Below, one piece after another: positions 52,483 through 61,510 of a stretch of 64,000 nt of DNA. The notes beneath the pieces were generated by a model, which was not told the origin of the DNA, did no database searches, and saw nothing but the letters and a program-made list of their open reading frames with translations. The first letter of the stretch is position 1; each line of letters opens with the position of its first letter. Source of the stretch: Caccoplasma_A sp045587545 (GTDB lineage Bacteria; Bacteroidota; Bacteroidia; Bacteroidales; G3-4614); the NCBI GenBank assembly GCA_045587545.1, contig JAZNCN010000007.1, positions 1-64,000 on the forward strand, in the 5' to 3' direction. The translations under genes were made by a program, and so were the position numbers.

Positions 52483-53643
52483 TTATTCTACTACTAATTT
52501 ACGTGAACCGTCGCCAATAACTACATCATATATTTTTGGCAATTTACCATATTTCTCTTTGTATTTTGCTTGTGCTTGTTCAATGAAAAGTTCGTACAAC
52601 TCCTCTTTTACTAGGTTAATTGTACAACCTCCAAAACCTCCACCCATCATACGTGAGCCTGTTACGTTACAGTCAATTGCTACATCAACCAAGAAATCCA
52701 ACTCTTCGCAACTTACTTCGTAATCTTTACTCAAACCGAAATGTGTTTCGTACATTTTCTTTCCTACTGTTTCGTAATCGCCTGCTTCAAGAGCATCGCA
52801 TACGTCAAGTACTCGTTGAACCTCTCCTATTACATATTTAGCACGACTGTAATCTTCGGGTTTCAATTGCTCTTTAACCTCTTCAAGCATATCAAAGTTT
52901 GCATCGCGCAATGACTCAACCTCGGGATATTTTGCTTTAATCACTTCAGCTACATGCTCGCAACTTAAACGACGATCGTTGTAAGGAGAACCTACCAATG
53001 CATGTTTTACGCATGTGTTAAGCAATACCAATTTGTATCCTTTGGGATTAAATGGGAAGTATGAGTACTCTAATGAGCGACAATCCAAACGGATCAAACT
53101 GCCCTCTTTTCCGAATACACTTGCAAATTGGTCCATAATTCCGCAATTTACACCAACATAGTTATGCTCTGTTGCTTGTCCCACTTTTGCCAACTCAAAT
53201 TTGTCGATTTTGTTATCGCCAAACATGTCGTTTAGTGCGTATGCATATGTACTCTCCAATGCTGCAGATGATGACATTCCTGCACCAAGAGGCACATCGC
53301 CTGCAAATGCAGTATTAAATCCTTTTACGGGTACTCCGCGTTTAATCATTTCGCGGCATACTCCAAAGATATATTTTGCCCATGATGCGCGTGGTGCGTC
53401 CTCTTCGTTCAAGCCAAACTCAACATAATCTTTTTCGTCGATTGAATATGCTTTTACTTTATCTGTTCCGTTTGGTTTTAACTCTGCTATAATTCCTTTG
53501 TTTACTGCTCCGGGGAATACAAATCCGTTGTTATAATCGGTGTGCTCTCCAATTAGATTTATACGACCGGGTGATGCATAAAGTTCTCCTGTTGTACCAT
53601 CAAAGTGTTTGATGAAACGACTTCTGACAAAATCTATATTCAT
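52483..53643 (-). CDS. galK: Galactokinase
   Basis: Phosphorylates alpha-galactose to galactose-1-phosphate, entry to the Leloir pathway. GHMP kinase motifs: GRINLIGEHTDYNNG (residues 27-41), the ATP loop LGAGMSSSAALE (about 118-129) and GSRMMGGGFGGC near 330. 386 residues. Last gene of galM-MFS-galK; galT and galE are not in the window. Confidence 0.96.
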   Translation of the reverse strand: MNIDFVRSRFIKHFDGTTGELYASPGRINLIGEHTDYNNGFVFPGAVNKGIIAELKPNGTDKVKAYSIDEKDYVEFGLNEEDAPRASWAKYIFGVCREMIKRGVPVKGFNTAFAGDVPLGAGMSSSAALESTYAYALNDMFGDNKIDKFELAKVGQATEHNYVGVNCGIMDQFASVFGKEGSLIRLDCRSLEYSYFPFNPKGYKLVLLNTCVKHALVGSPYNDRRLSCEHVAEVIKAKYPEVESLRDANFDMLEEVKEQLKPEDYSRAKYVIGEVQRVLDVCDALEAGDYETVGKKMYETHFGLSKDYEVSCEELDFLVDVAIDCNVTGSRMMGGGFGGCTINLVKEELYELFIEQAQAKYKEKYGKLPKIYDVVIGDGSRKLVVE

Positions 53644-53689
53644 AATTAGTTAGTTTTTTGTATGATTAGAGTTTTTACTGTTTTTTCGT

Positions 53690-54964
53690 CTACTTTTTTG
53701 CCGGTTTTGAACCTACCAAAGCATAGAATAATAGGTATGCCGCACATGCAATTACTACCCAGAAACTTGTCATGTAATCGGTCATCTCTGCTACTTGTGC
53801 TTGGATTGCCAACATTACGGCACAACCAAATACCATTGTCATAAAGATACCTGATGCCACTGCGGTATATTTACCTAATCCCTCTACTGCCATATTGAAT
53901 ATTCCTCCCCACATTACTGATGTACACAAACCTACCAATAGGAATGCAAATATTCCAACAGGTACGTTAGCCCAAATTAGTGTTAGAGTTGCCCAATCAA
54001 TACCCGGTACGTTTACTGTTACATCTGTTGGCGCAAACATTCCGAAAAACACCAATACCAATGTTAAGATTGATACTGTTGTAATCATTGCACGGCTTGA
54101 TACTTTGTTTCCGATTGATGCCCCGATGAAACGTCCCACCATCATCAAGAACCAATATACTGCTACTATCAGTCCTGCTGTCGCTGCGTTAATTCCTAAT
54201 TCTGGAGTATTAACAAGGTACATATTTACATATGTAGGTGTTCCCACCTCAATTCCCATGTATAGGAAGATACCCAATATACCCAATACAAAATGACGAT
54301 ATTTTAATGCGCCTTTTATTAAACTTGTGTCAATGGGTGCTTGTTCGGGCTCTTCAATTTTAGTTTTCAAAATTGTTAAGAATGCAACCACAAATATACC
54401 TAATGCTATCATCAATGCAGGTGTAGCATCAGCTATTTTTGTTTCGGGTGTAATCTCTCCAATTAATGCACCCATTATGATGTAAACCGCTACTGCTGCC
54501 AATGAATTGAATACTCCTCCTGTTTGAATTAATTGGTTTCCTGAGTTACCTCCACCTCCAAGAAGGTTCAACATCGGGTTTACTACACAGTTAAGAATAC
54601 ACATACAGAAACCTGTAATGAATGCTCCTATCAAATATACTGTAAATACAACTCCTATTCCGTCTGCAACATCTAATAAACTACTTGACCATTGTACTAA
54701 AATTCCTATAATTCCGACCATCAAACCAATCAAGGCTGTTTTCTTGTATCCGAATTTTGCAATAAGCATACCTGCGGGAACTCCCATTACCAAATATGCC
54801 ACGAAGTTTCCGTAGTTTCCGATTTGTGCTAATACTTCAGATACTCCCCCTTGTGCTTTAATGATGTTTGCCATTGGTGAACATAGATTTGTTACGAAGG
54901 CAATCATTGCAAAGAGCGCAATCATTACGATTATGGCTCCCCATTGTTTTTTTTGTTGACTCAT
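53690..54964 (-). CDS. MFS sugar transporter (galactose/glucose type)
   Basis: Twelve-helix permease of the FHS/GluP branch of the major facilitator superfamily, 424 residues, with the GVPAGMLIAKFGYKKTALIG loop after TM2 that holds the family's G-x-x-x-D/K-x-x motif. The gene lies between galM and galK with 29- and 46-bp gaps, so galactose (perhaps glucose) is the likely substrate, probably with H+ or Na+. Confidence 0.88.
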   Translation of the reverse strand: MSQQKKQWGAIIVMIALFAMIAFVTNLCSPMANIIKAQGGVSEVLAQIGNYGNFVAYLVMGVPAGMLIAKFGYKKTALIGLMVGIIGILVQWSSSLLDVADGIGVVFTVYLIGAFITGFCMCILNCVVNPMLNLLGGGGNSGNQLIQTGGVFNSLAAVAVYIIMGALIGEITPETKIADATPALMIALGIFVVAFLTILKTKIEEPEQAPIDTSLIKGALKYRHFVLGILGIFLYMGIEVGTPTYVNMYLVNTPELGINAATAGLIVAVYWFLMMVGRFIGASIGNKVSSRAMITTVSILTLVLVFFGMFAPTDVTVNVPGIDWATLTLIWANVPVGIFAFLLVGLCTSVMWGGIFNMAVEGLGKYTAVASGIFMTMVFGCAVMLAIQAQVAEMTDYMTSFWVVIACAAYLLFYALVGSKPAKK

Positions 54965-54993
54965 AATTCTTTTAATTTAGTTTTTATTATTAG

Positions 54994-56064
54994 TTATTTT
55001 TCTACTCCAAATTTATATATGGTCTTTTGGTAATACTCCTCACCCGGATTTAATATACAATCGGGGAAATGGGGTTTATTAGGAGTATCGGGGAAGTGTT
55101 GTGCCTCAAAGCATATTGCACTTCGTTTGGGGAAAGTTGCGCCGTGTGCTCCTTCAAATCCGCTATGCCAATTTGAGGTATATACTTGCACTCCCGGCTC
55201 GGTTGTATAAACTTCTAATGTACGACCGCTTATAGGCTCGACACATTTTGCAGCATACGACAACTCTCCCGGCTCTTTTTTATTCAATACCCAACAATGG
55301 TCATAACCAACACCAAACTTTGTTTGTTCAAAATCTGCATCTATGCGCTCTCCCACCACATGAGGTGCGCGGAAATCCATAGGAGTTCCCTCTACTGCAT
55401 CAATACGTCCGTATGGGATTGATGTCTCATCTACAGGAACATAAAAATCGGCATTCATTGTTAAGATATTATTCTCAACTGATGCTGTATCTTTTTGTAT
55501 TCCTGAAAGGCTAAAGAATGCGTGATGTGTTAAGTTTACTATTGTTTTTTTATCGGTAGTTGCCGAATACTCTATTACAAACTCATTTTCGTCAGTCAAC
55601 GAATATACTACTGTCACATCAAGATTTCCGGGGAAACCCTCTTCTCCGTCAGCAGACCTATATGTTAGTTTAAATGTACTGTCGTTTATCTGCTCTGCGT
55701 CCCATACTCGAGCATGAAAACCTGTTGGACCTCCGTGTAATGAGTTAGGTCCGTTATTTATTGCAAGAGAATACTCTTTACCGTCTAATGTAAATTTACC
55801 TTTTGCTATTCGGTTACCGTAACGACCTACAAGTGTACTCAAAAATGGTTCGGGACTATTTACAACCTTCTCAATTGAGTCATGTCCCTGTATTACGTTT
55901 GCATACTTGCCTTCTTTATCGGGCATCATTATTGACAATACAGCTCCTCCATAGTTGGTCACACATATTTCTGCTCCATTGTTGTTTTTTAATACATACA
56001 TAGAGGTTTGTTTCCCCGCTATCTCTGTTTCAAAATCAACTTTTTTTAATCCTGATAATGTCAT
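54994..56064 (-). CDS. galM: Aldose 1-epimerase (galactose mutarotase)
   Basis: Interconverts the beta and alpha anomers of galactose so that GalK can act. The HGGPTGFHARVWD segment with the catalytic histidine (about residues 114-126), NLTHHAFFSLSG near 175 and the catalytic glutamate region ICFEAQHFPDTPN near 322 are intact. 356 residues, no signal peptide, cytoplasmic. First gene of the galactose operon; TAATTTTG (minus) at 56106-56113 is a -7 candidate. Confidence 0.94.
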   Translation of the reverse strand: MTLSGLKKVDFETEIAGKQTSMYVLKNNNGAEICVTNYGGAVLSIMMPDKEGKYANVIQGHDSIEKVVNSPEPFLSTLVGRYGNRIAKGKFTLDGKEYSLAINNGPNSLHGGPTGFHARVWDAEQINDSTFKLTYRSADGEEGFPGNLDVTVVYSLTDENEFVIEYSATTDKKTIVNLTHHAFFSLSGIQKDTASVENNILTMNADFYVPVDETSIPYGRIDAVEGTPMDFRAPHVVGERIDADFEQTKFGVGYDHCWVLNKKEPGELSYAAKCVEPISGRTLEVYTTEPGVQVYTSNWHSGFEGAHGATFPKRSAICFEAQHFPDTPNKPHFPDCILNPGEEYYQKTIYKFGVEK

Positions 56065-56105
56065 AATTACATCTGTTTTTATTTTGTTTGTAATATGCGA
56101 TTGTA

Positions 56106-56113
56106 CAAAATTA
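56106..56113 (-). promoter_or_regulatory. -7 box for the galactose operon
   Basis: TAATTTTG on the minus strand, 42 bp before galM. The -33 match is poor, which would fit an activator-dependent sugar operon but does not show it. Confidence 0.45.
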
Positions 56114-56174
56114 GCATTTATTTGTATCGGCTAATAACCAATCCTATATGTTATATAACATAAAAACACCCTTT

Positions 56175-56846
56175 TTAGTATATTCGTTCGCCAAATATTC
56201 CTGTTCCCACCCTTACAATGTTTGATCCACACTCTACAGCCATGGTATAATCGTGCGACATTCCCATTGAACAATAACGAAATTTTGAATCGTCTGCAAA
56301 ATATTTTTGTTTAATCTTGTCAAATTCAGAGCGTATAGATACAAACTCTTTTCTTATCTGACTTTCATCGTCAGTATAGCTTGCCATGCCCATTACTCCA
56401 CAAAAACAGACATATGTTAGATTGCGCCATTCGCCAGCCTCCAAATAGGTTTCTAACTCATCAATGGCAAAACCACTTTTAGTCTCCTCTTGTGCTACGT
56501 GCAACTGCAAAAGACAGTTTACAACACGCCCCTCTTTTTGAGCGCAACTGTTTATCTCCCTTATTAGCTTTATACTGTCAGCACTATGAATTAGAGAGAT
56601 AAACGGGACAATATATTTTACTTTATTTGTTTGCAAATGCCCTATAAAATGCCACTCAATATCTGAAGGTAGTTGCTCTTTTTTGGGCAACAACTCTTGT
56701 ACTCTGCTCTCTCCAAAAACACGCTGTCCTGCATCGTATGCCTCTTTTAATGCTTCAATTGCATGAAACTTTGAAACAGCACAAAGCTCCACTTCTTGCG
56801 GAAGTGAAGCTTTGTATTTTTGTATATTTTCAGCGATTGTGCTCAT
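56175..56846 (-). CDS. yggS: YggS-family PLP homeostasis protein
   Basis: Pyridoxal-phosphate-binding protein with an alanine-racemase-like barrel. AVSKFHAIEALKEAYDAG holds the PLP lysine (about K26), and FGESRVQELLPK, WHFIGHLQTNK and MGMSHDYTMAVECGSNIVRVG follow in standard order. 223 residues. Last gene of engB-deaminase-DUF4494-yggS. Confidence 0.94.
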   Translation of the reverse strand: MSTIAENIQKYKASLPQEVELCAVSKFHAIEALKEAYDAGQRVFGESRVQELLPKKEQLPSDIEWHFIGHLQTNKVKYIVPFISLIHSADSIKLIREINSCAQKEGRVVNCLLQLHVAQEETKSGFAIDELETYLEAGEWRNLTYVCFCGVMGMASYTDDESQIRKEFVSIRSEFDKIKQKYFADDSKFRYCSMGMSHDYTMAVECGSNIVRVGTGIFGERIY

Positions 56847-56863
56847 CTCTGAAAGGTTTTTTG

Positions 56864-57310
56864 TTATTGTGCCGAACTCTTTTCTACATCGTAACGAAAT
56901 ACGTCCATTATGGCTGTTTCAGCTATTGACGCTACTTCGTAATCAATCATGGTTGTCCCCATCTCAGCTGTAACGGTAGCCAAAGCTGTTGCAAAATCTT
57001 GTGCTTGGACCAACATTAATGCCGATGTGCGTTTTTCTGCCCCGCTCTTTTCGTCAAGTGTTATATAATTCAATTTTGCTTTATACCACTTATCTCCTGT
57101 CTCGTCAAAGAATATATCTGCCAATTTTACTCTTTTTATATCGGCAACCGTAAACTCTCCTGATATATAGGGTTTCATCTCCTCTATAATGCGTGCCTCT
57201 GCCTCTGTAAATGATAGAGCATCTACCAAATATGGTTCGCTTACACTCTTTGGTAAGCCATTTTCCATCATTTTATCATATTTTACTTTACATTCAAACC
57301 AATTACTCAT
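56864..57310 (-). CDS. DUF4494 protein
   Basis: 148-residue cytoplasmic protein whose N-terminus MSNWFECKVKYDKMMENG and SEPYLVDALSFTEAEARI match my memory of DUF4494, a Bacteroidota family without known function. No catalytic motif. It overlaps the deaminase gene by 8 bp and precedes yggS by 17 bp. Confidence 0.8.
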   Translation of the reverse strand: MSNWFECKVKYDKMMENGLPKSVSEPYLVDALSFTEAEARIIEEMKPYISGEFTVADIKRVKLADIFFDETGDKWYKAKLNYITLDEKSGAEKRTSALMLVQAQDFATALATVTAEMGTTMIDYEVASIAETAIMDVFRYDVEKSSAQ

Positions 57311-57791
57311 ATTTATTCAAATTATCTGATTCTGTTACTTTTTCCCAAATTTTAATTGATTCAACAGCCTCTTGTCGCATTATATTTGTTGATGGAATTC
57401 CTATCTCCATCTTATCTTTTACCAATGCACTATGCTGATATTTTGTTAGAATTCCTGAGTTTATAATATCCTCTGTTGTGCATGCATAAAACACCTCATC
57501 AATGTTGGCAATTTTAATTGCTTCTATACACATTTGACAGGGGATACTTGAAGTATATATTTTACAGCCTGACAAATCGTGAGTTTTTAATCTTGAAGCT
57601 GCCTGACGAATTGCTATCATCTCCGCATGAGCTGTTGGATCTATTTTTCTCACTACCCTATCTGCTCCTCTTGCTACAATTCTTCCATCTTTTACTATTA
57701 CCGCACCAAATGGAGCCTCTCCTACCCTTGCACTTTTCATTGAAAGGTCTATTGCCTCTCTCATAAAATCCGCATCACCTTTTATGCTCAT
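57303..57791 (-). CDS. Cytidine-deaminase-fold nucleoside/guanine deaminase
   Basis: Second zinc deaminase of the window: AHAEMIAIRQAA and SSIPCQMCIEAI supply His/Glu and the Cys pair. 162 residues. The PCQMC loop and lack of the TadA TLEPC motif point to a guanine- or nucleoside-deaminase branch rather than tRNA editing; the exact base is not decidable here. Confidence 0.88.
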   Translation of the reverse strand: MSIKGDADFMREAIDLSMKSARVGEAPFGAVIVKDGRIVARGADRVVRKIDPTAHAEMIAIRQAASRLKTHDLSGCKIYTSSIPCQMCIEAIKIANIDEVFYACTTEDIINSGILTKYQHSALVKDKMEIGIPSTNIMRQEAVESIKIWEKVTESDNLNKYE

Positions 57792-57810
57792 TTTCTTCTC
57801 CTCTTCTTAT

Positions 57811-58425
57811 TTATATATTGTTATTCAAACTTTTATTTATCTCTGAGATATAATCAAGCAACTCCTCTCGGCCTCTGTTATCTTCTGAAGATGTTACATA
57901 TATAGGAGGTAACTCCTCCCAACTCTTTAGTAACTCTTTTTTATAATTTTTGATATTCCCGGCTAATTTCTCTTTGCCAAGTTTATCTGCCTTAGTAAAT
58001 ATTATAGCAAATGGAATTCCGTTTTCTCCAAGCCATTCCATAAACTCCATATCCACTTTTTGAGGCGTATGACGACAATCAATCAACACAAATAAGAGTG
58101 TCATCTCTTCGCGTTGCAAAATATACCCCTCTATAACTTTACGAATCTTTTCTCGTCCCTCTTTACTACATTTTGCATATCCGTACCCGGGTAAATCAAC
58201 TATATACCAAGAATCATTTACAAGGAAATGATTTATACATACAGTTTTTCCAGGTGTCGATGAGGTTTTTGCCAAACCCTTTTGTAATGTCAAGGTATTG
58301 ATTAATGACGATTTACCTACATTTGATCGTCCTATAAACGCATATTCCGGTTTCCCATCTGCAGGACACTTTCCCACACTTGTATTACTTGCTATAAATT
58401 TTGCGTTTTTTACAATTACCGTCAT
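57811..58425 (-). CDS. engB: Ribosome biogenesis GTP-binding protein YihA/EngB
   Basis: GTPase for 50S assembly. G1 GRSNVGKSS at residues 32-40, G3 DLPGYGYAK near 79, G4 TKADK near 145. 204 residues. First gene of a four-gene minus-strand operon, divergent from recR. Confidence 0.96.
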   Translation of the reverse strand: MTVIVKNAKFIASNTSVGKCPADGKPEYAFIGRSNVGKSSLINTLTLQKGLAKTSSTPGKTVCINHFLVNDSWYIVDLPGYGYAKCSKEGREKIRKVIEGYILQREEMTLLFVLIDCRHTPQKVDMEFMEWLGENGIPFAIIFTKADKLGKEKLAGNIKNYKKELLKSWEELPPIYVTSSEDNRGREELLDYISEINKSLNNNI

Positions 58426-58444
58426 AACATCACTTTTTCACCTA

Positions 58445-58476
58445 CAAATATATAAAATTCTTCGTAGTTGAACGAA
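58445..58476 (-). promoter_or_regulatory. Promoter of engB operon
   Basis: Minus strand TTCG (58473-58476), 20-bp spacer, TATATTTG (58445-58452); one mismatch in -33. Confidence 0.6.
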
Positions 58477-58484
58477 TTTTTTGT

Positions 58485-58492
58485 TACTTTTG
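58485..58492 (+). promoter_or_regulatory. -7 box for recR
   Basis: TACTTTTG, exact TAnnTTTG match, 58 bp before recR; the -33 position reads TTCG at 20-bp spacing and overlaps the divergent engB promoter. Confidence 0.5.
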
Positions 58493-58550
58493 AAGAAAAA
58501 TTATCGTAACAATTTTTACCAAAATTGTAATTTCAAAACAACCTATATAA

Positions 58551-59174
58551 ATGAGCAATTCTTTCTCATCACCTTTATTGGATAGCGCAATCAATGAAAT
58601 ATCAAAACTTCCCGGTATCGGGAGAAAAAGCGCATTAAGGTTGGTTCTTCATCTTCTGAGACAAGATGAAGATATTGCCACTGCTTTGGGAGAATCAATC
58701 ATAAAACTCAGAAAGGAGATCAAGTATTGTAAAATATGCCACAACATATCAGCAAGTGAAGTATGCGAAATCTGCTCCGATTCAAAAAGAGATAGTTCCG
58801 TTATTTGCGTAGTTGAAAGCATAAAAGATGTTATCTCTATTGAAAACACTCATCAATTTAATGGACTATATCATGTTTTGGGAGGTATTATATCACCCAT
58901 AGATGGTATATCCCCAAGTGATATAGAGATTGAATCGCTTGTTGAGAGGGTTGCAAAGGGCGATATATCGGAAGTTATTCTTGCCCTTAGCACAACCATG
59001 GAGGGCGATACCACCAATTTTTACATCTTCAGAAAACTTGCAAATTTTAATATAAAAATATCAATATTATCTCGCGGAGTTTCAATAGGAGACGAATTGG
59101 AATATACAGACGAAGTAACTCTTGGACGTTCTATTTTGAACAGAATGCCATTTAATGAATCTTTTAAAATATAA
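58551..59174 (+). CDS. recR: Recombination protein RecR
   Basis: Loads RecA at gaps with RecF and RecO. N-terminal helix-hairpin-helix (LPGIGRKSALRLVLHLL), zinc cysteines C60, C63, C72 and C75, and a Toprim domain (about 82-175, with VVESIKDVISIE). 207 residues. Precedes the GNAT gene by 5 bp. Confidence 0.96.
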   Translation: MSNSFSSPLLDSAINEISKLPGIGRKSALRLVLHLLRQDEDIATALGESIIKLRKEIKYCKICHNISASEVCEICSDSKRDSSVICVVESIKDVISIENTHQFNGLYHVLGGIISPIDGISPSDIEIESLVERVAKGDISEVILALSTTMEGDTTNFYIFRKLANFNIKISILSRGVSIGDELEYTDEVTLGRSILNRMPFNESFKI

Positions 59175-59179
59175 CTCAA

Positions 59180-59704
59180 ATGAGACTTGATACCGAAAAA
59201 ATATTTTTGAGAGCTGTTGAGCCAGAAGATCTTGAGTTTTTATACAAATGGGAAAATAGTATTGATATTTGGGAAGAGAGTAACACCCTCGCTCCATATT
59301 CAAGACTTGCCATCAAAGAGTTTATAGAGAGGAGTTTGTCAGAAAATGTTCTCGAAATAAAGCAGATACGTTTTATGGTTTGTTCAAAACAGAGCAACAC
59401 TGTTGTAGGCACTGCCGACATTTTTGATATTGACACTCTTCATAATCGTGCAGCTATAGGTTTGTTGATTGACTCTGACTTCAGAGGGAACGGCTTTGCT
59501 AAAGATGCTCTTGAACTATTGTGTAAATATGCCACAGATATTTTAATGCTAAAACAACTTTATGTTCATATTGCCATTGACAATACCTCTTGTATTGAAA
59601 TGTTTGAGAAAAGCGATTTTGTAAAATGTGGCACTCTAAAGAGTTGGCTCAGACGAAGGAACGGATATAGAGATGTAGCTGTTTATCAGAAAATTCTCAG
59701 TTAG
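59180..59704 (+). CDS. GNAT-family N-acetyltransferase (RimJ/SpeG-like)
   Basis: Acetyl-CoA-dependent acetyltransferase, 174 residues. N-terminus IFLRAVEPEDLEFLYKWEN is typical of the RimJ/RimL-SpeG group; the acetyl-CoA loop is DFRGNGFAKDAL (about 110-121). Cotranscribed with recR and convergent on algH. Substrate unknown; a polyamine or ribosomal N-terminus are common for relatives. Confidence 0.88.
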   Translation: MRLDTEKIFLRAVEPEDLEFLYKWENSIDIWEESNTLAPYSRLAIKEFIERSLSENVLEIKQIRFMVCSKQSNTVVGTADIFDIDTLHNRAAIGLLIDSDFRGNGFAKDALELLCKYATDILMLKQLYVHIAIDNTSCIEMFEKSDFVKCGTLKSWLRRRNGYRDVAVYQKILS

Positions 59705-59719
59705 CTGCCCAATTTGGTT

Positions 59720-60319
59720 TTAATTAAATATTGGCGATGGAGGCACTCTTAACCATGAGGCATAACCTTCACCTAATTGATTAAGGTATTTACGCCACAT
59801 ACTTTCAGTGTTTGCCACATACATAAAATCATCGGTTTGCGGTTGTAACACACCCCATGTTTGAGTTCTTATTTCCATTTTTAATTGTTCTTTACTCCAA
59901 CCGCTATATCCCAAAAAGAATTTTATATATCCATCTATCTTATTGCCTGCTGAGAGATATGAGAGAACTGAAAGCATATCACCCCCTATGCTTATTCCAT
60001 TACCAATATATTCCGAATCAGAAATAACCCCTCCAAGCGTATGCAAAAAGAATAATCTATCACCCTCTACAGGACCACCACAATAGAGAGGGATATCAGG
60101 AAATGACTTGAATGTATCAACTACAGAGTTTAGCGTAAATGGAAATGGTTTGTTTTGAACAAAGCCCATAACATCTTTATCAAATGCGGTAAGATAAATT
60201 ACCGAACGGTTAAACCATACCTCATCTAATACAGGATTTGCTATCAACAAACTGCTTTTTGCCGGTTTTATTCCATTTGGTTCTATTCCGAATAGTTCTG
60301 AATAGTTTGCAATCTCCAT
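59720..60319 (-). CDS. YqgE/AlgH family protein (DUF179)
   Basis: 199-residue member of the AlgH family: KPAKSSLLIANPVLDEVWFNRSVIYL (described in two parts here as the N-terminal strand-helix), GFVQNKPFPFTLN, YCGGPVEGDRLFFLHTL and FFLGYSGWSKEQL are the four conserved blocks. Biochemical role not established. Separated from rokA by a terminator. Confidence 0.92.
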   Translation of the reverse strand: MEIANYSELFGIEPNGIKPAKSSLLIANPVLDEVWFNRSVIYLTAFDKDVMGFVQNKPFPFTLNSVVDTFKSFPDIPLYCGGPVEGDRLFFLHTLGGVISDSEYIGNGISIGGDMLSVLSYLSAGNKIDGYIKFFLGYSGWSKEQLKMEIRTQTWGVLQPQTDDFMYVANTESMWRKYLNQLGEGYASWLRVPPSPIFN

Positions 60320-60335
60320 TTACACTCTTCTATTT

Positions 60336-60381
60336 TATAAAAAAACGGCATCGCTTCTTTTTTTGAAGTAATGCCGTTTTT
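60336..60381 (-). terminator. Terminator of rokA
   Basis: AAAAACGGCAT/ATGCCGTTTTT plus an inner GCTTC/GAAGT pairing form a long stem between rokA and algH, with T-runs on the minus strand. Confidence 0.85.
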
Positions 60382-60396
60382 ACACTATTGTTTTAT

Positions 60397-61368
60397 TTAT
60401 TGATTTTTACCTTTTGCTTCCCAGCCAAGAGCACTTGCTCCAAGAACAGCAGCATCACTCTCTTTTAATTCAGAGAACAACAAATCAACTTTATTCTTGT
60501 AGATATTAAGCATATTACGCTCCATGCTTTCGCGTATGGGTTTCATAATCAACTCTCCTGATTTAGCAAGACCACCAAACAATATTATTGCTTTAGGGCT
60601 TGAGAATGCAGTAAAGTTTGCAAATGCCTCTCCAAGAATATTTCCTGTATATTCAAATATATCTTTTGCTATTTGATCGCCTGCTATTGCAGCATCATAC
60701 ACATCTTTTGAAGTGATGTCTTGAATGGGAATTTGACGCAACAAACTATTATCTTTACGTATCTCCAAGAACTCACGAGCAGTACGAGCTACACCTGTTG
60801 CCGATGCGTATGTTTCAAGACAGCCTGTTCTTCCACAACCACAAGCGCGACCGTTAACAGGTTTTACGATAACATGACCCAACTCTCCTGCAAAACCGTC
60901 ATGTCCGTAAACCAATTGACCATTTACAACGATACCACTACCTACTCCTGTTCCAAGAGTAATCATTATGAAATCTTTCAATCCACGAGCCGCTCCGTAT
61001 GTCATTTCGCCAATTGCTGCAGCATTTGCATCGTTTGTCAGAGCCACAGGTATTCCAAATTTATCGCTCAACATATCAGCCAATGGCAATACTCCACGCC
61101 AAGGAAGATTGGGAGCAAACTCAATTGTTCCGTTAAAGTAGTTTCCATTGGGAGCTCCAACACCAATTCCTGCAATTTTACCTACTACATCGTTTTTCTC
61201 CAATAATTGAAAGAGTTGTTCATGAAGCTCATTAACATAATCCTCAATTTTTGAATGTTTACCTGTTTTAATTGATCCGTTGTCAATTATTGTTCCGCGT
61301 GCATCAACGATGCCGAATACTGTATTGGTACCGCCTATATCAATACCTACTACATAAGGTTTGCTCAT
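60397..61368 (-). CDS. rokA: ROK-family hexokinase/GlcNAc kinase
   Basis: Phosphorylates glucose and, in Bacteroides fragilis RokA, N-acetylglucosamine. ATP loop DIGGTNTVFGIVD at residues 10-22, catalytic aspartate in LTNDANAAAIGEMTYG near 108, and the ROK zinc site GHVIVKPVNG with CGCGRTGCLE (about 165-186). 323 residues. It lies downstream of the sialic acid genes, where it would complete Neu5Ac to GlcNAc-6-phosphate, but has its own consensus promoter. Confidence 0.9.
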   Translation of the reverse strand: MSKPYVVGIDIGGTNTVFGIVDARGTIIDNGSIKTGKHSKIEDYVNELHEQLFQLLEKNDVVGKIAGIGVGAPNGNYFNGTIEFAPNLPWRGVLPLADMLSDKFGIPVALTNDANAAAIGEMTYGAARGLKDFIMITLGTGVGSGIVVNGQLVYGHDGFAGELGHVIVKPVNGRACGCGRTGCLETYASATGVARTAREFLEIRKDNSLLRQIPIQDITSKDVYDAAIAGDQIAKDIFEYTGNILGEAFANFTAFSSPKAIILFGGLAKSGELIMKPIRESMERNMLNIYKNKVDLLFSELKESDAAVLGASALGWEAKGKNQ

Positions 61369-61416
61369 AATGATTTTATTTTTAGGTTATATATATGTTT
61401 GCTTATTGCAATAACG

Positions 61417-61447
61417 CAAAGTTAAATCTCTTTTTTTTTATTTCAAA
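61417..61447 (-). promoter_or_regulatory. Promoter of rokA
   Basis: Minus strand TTTG (61444-61447), 19-bp spacer, TAACTTTG (61417-61424): full consensus, 49 bp before rokA. Confidence 0.75.
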
Positions 61448-61510
61448 GCTATAGCTATAACTTTTTTTAAATACTCTTTATTTTTTATGGCAAACTATTA
61501 ATATTTATGT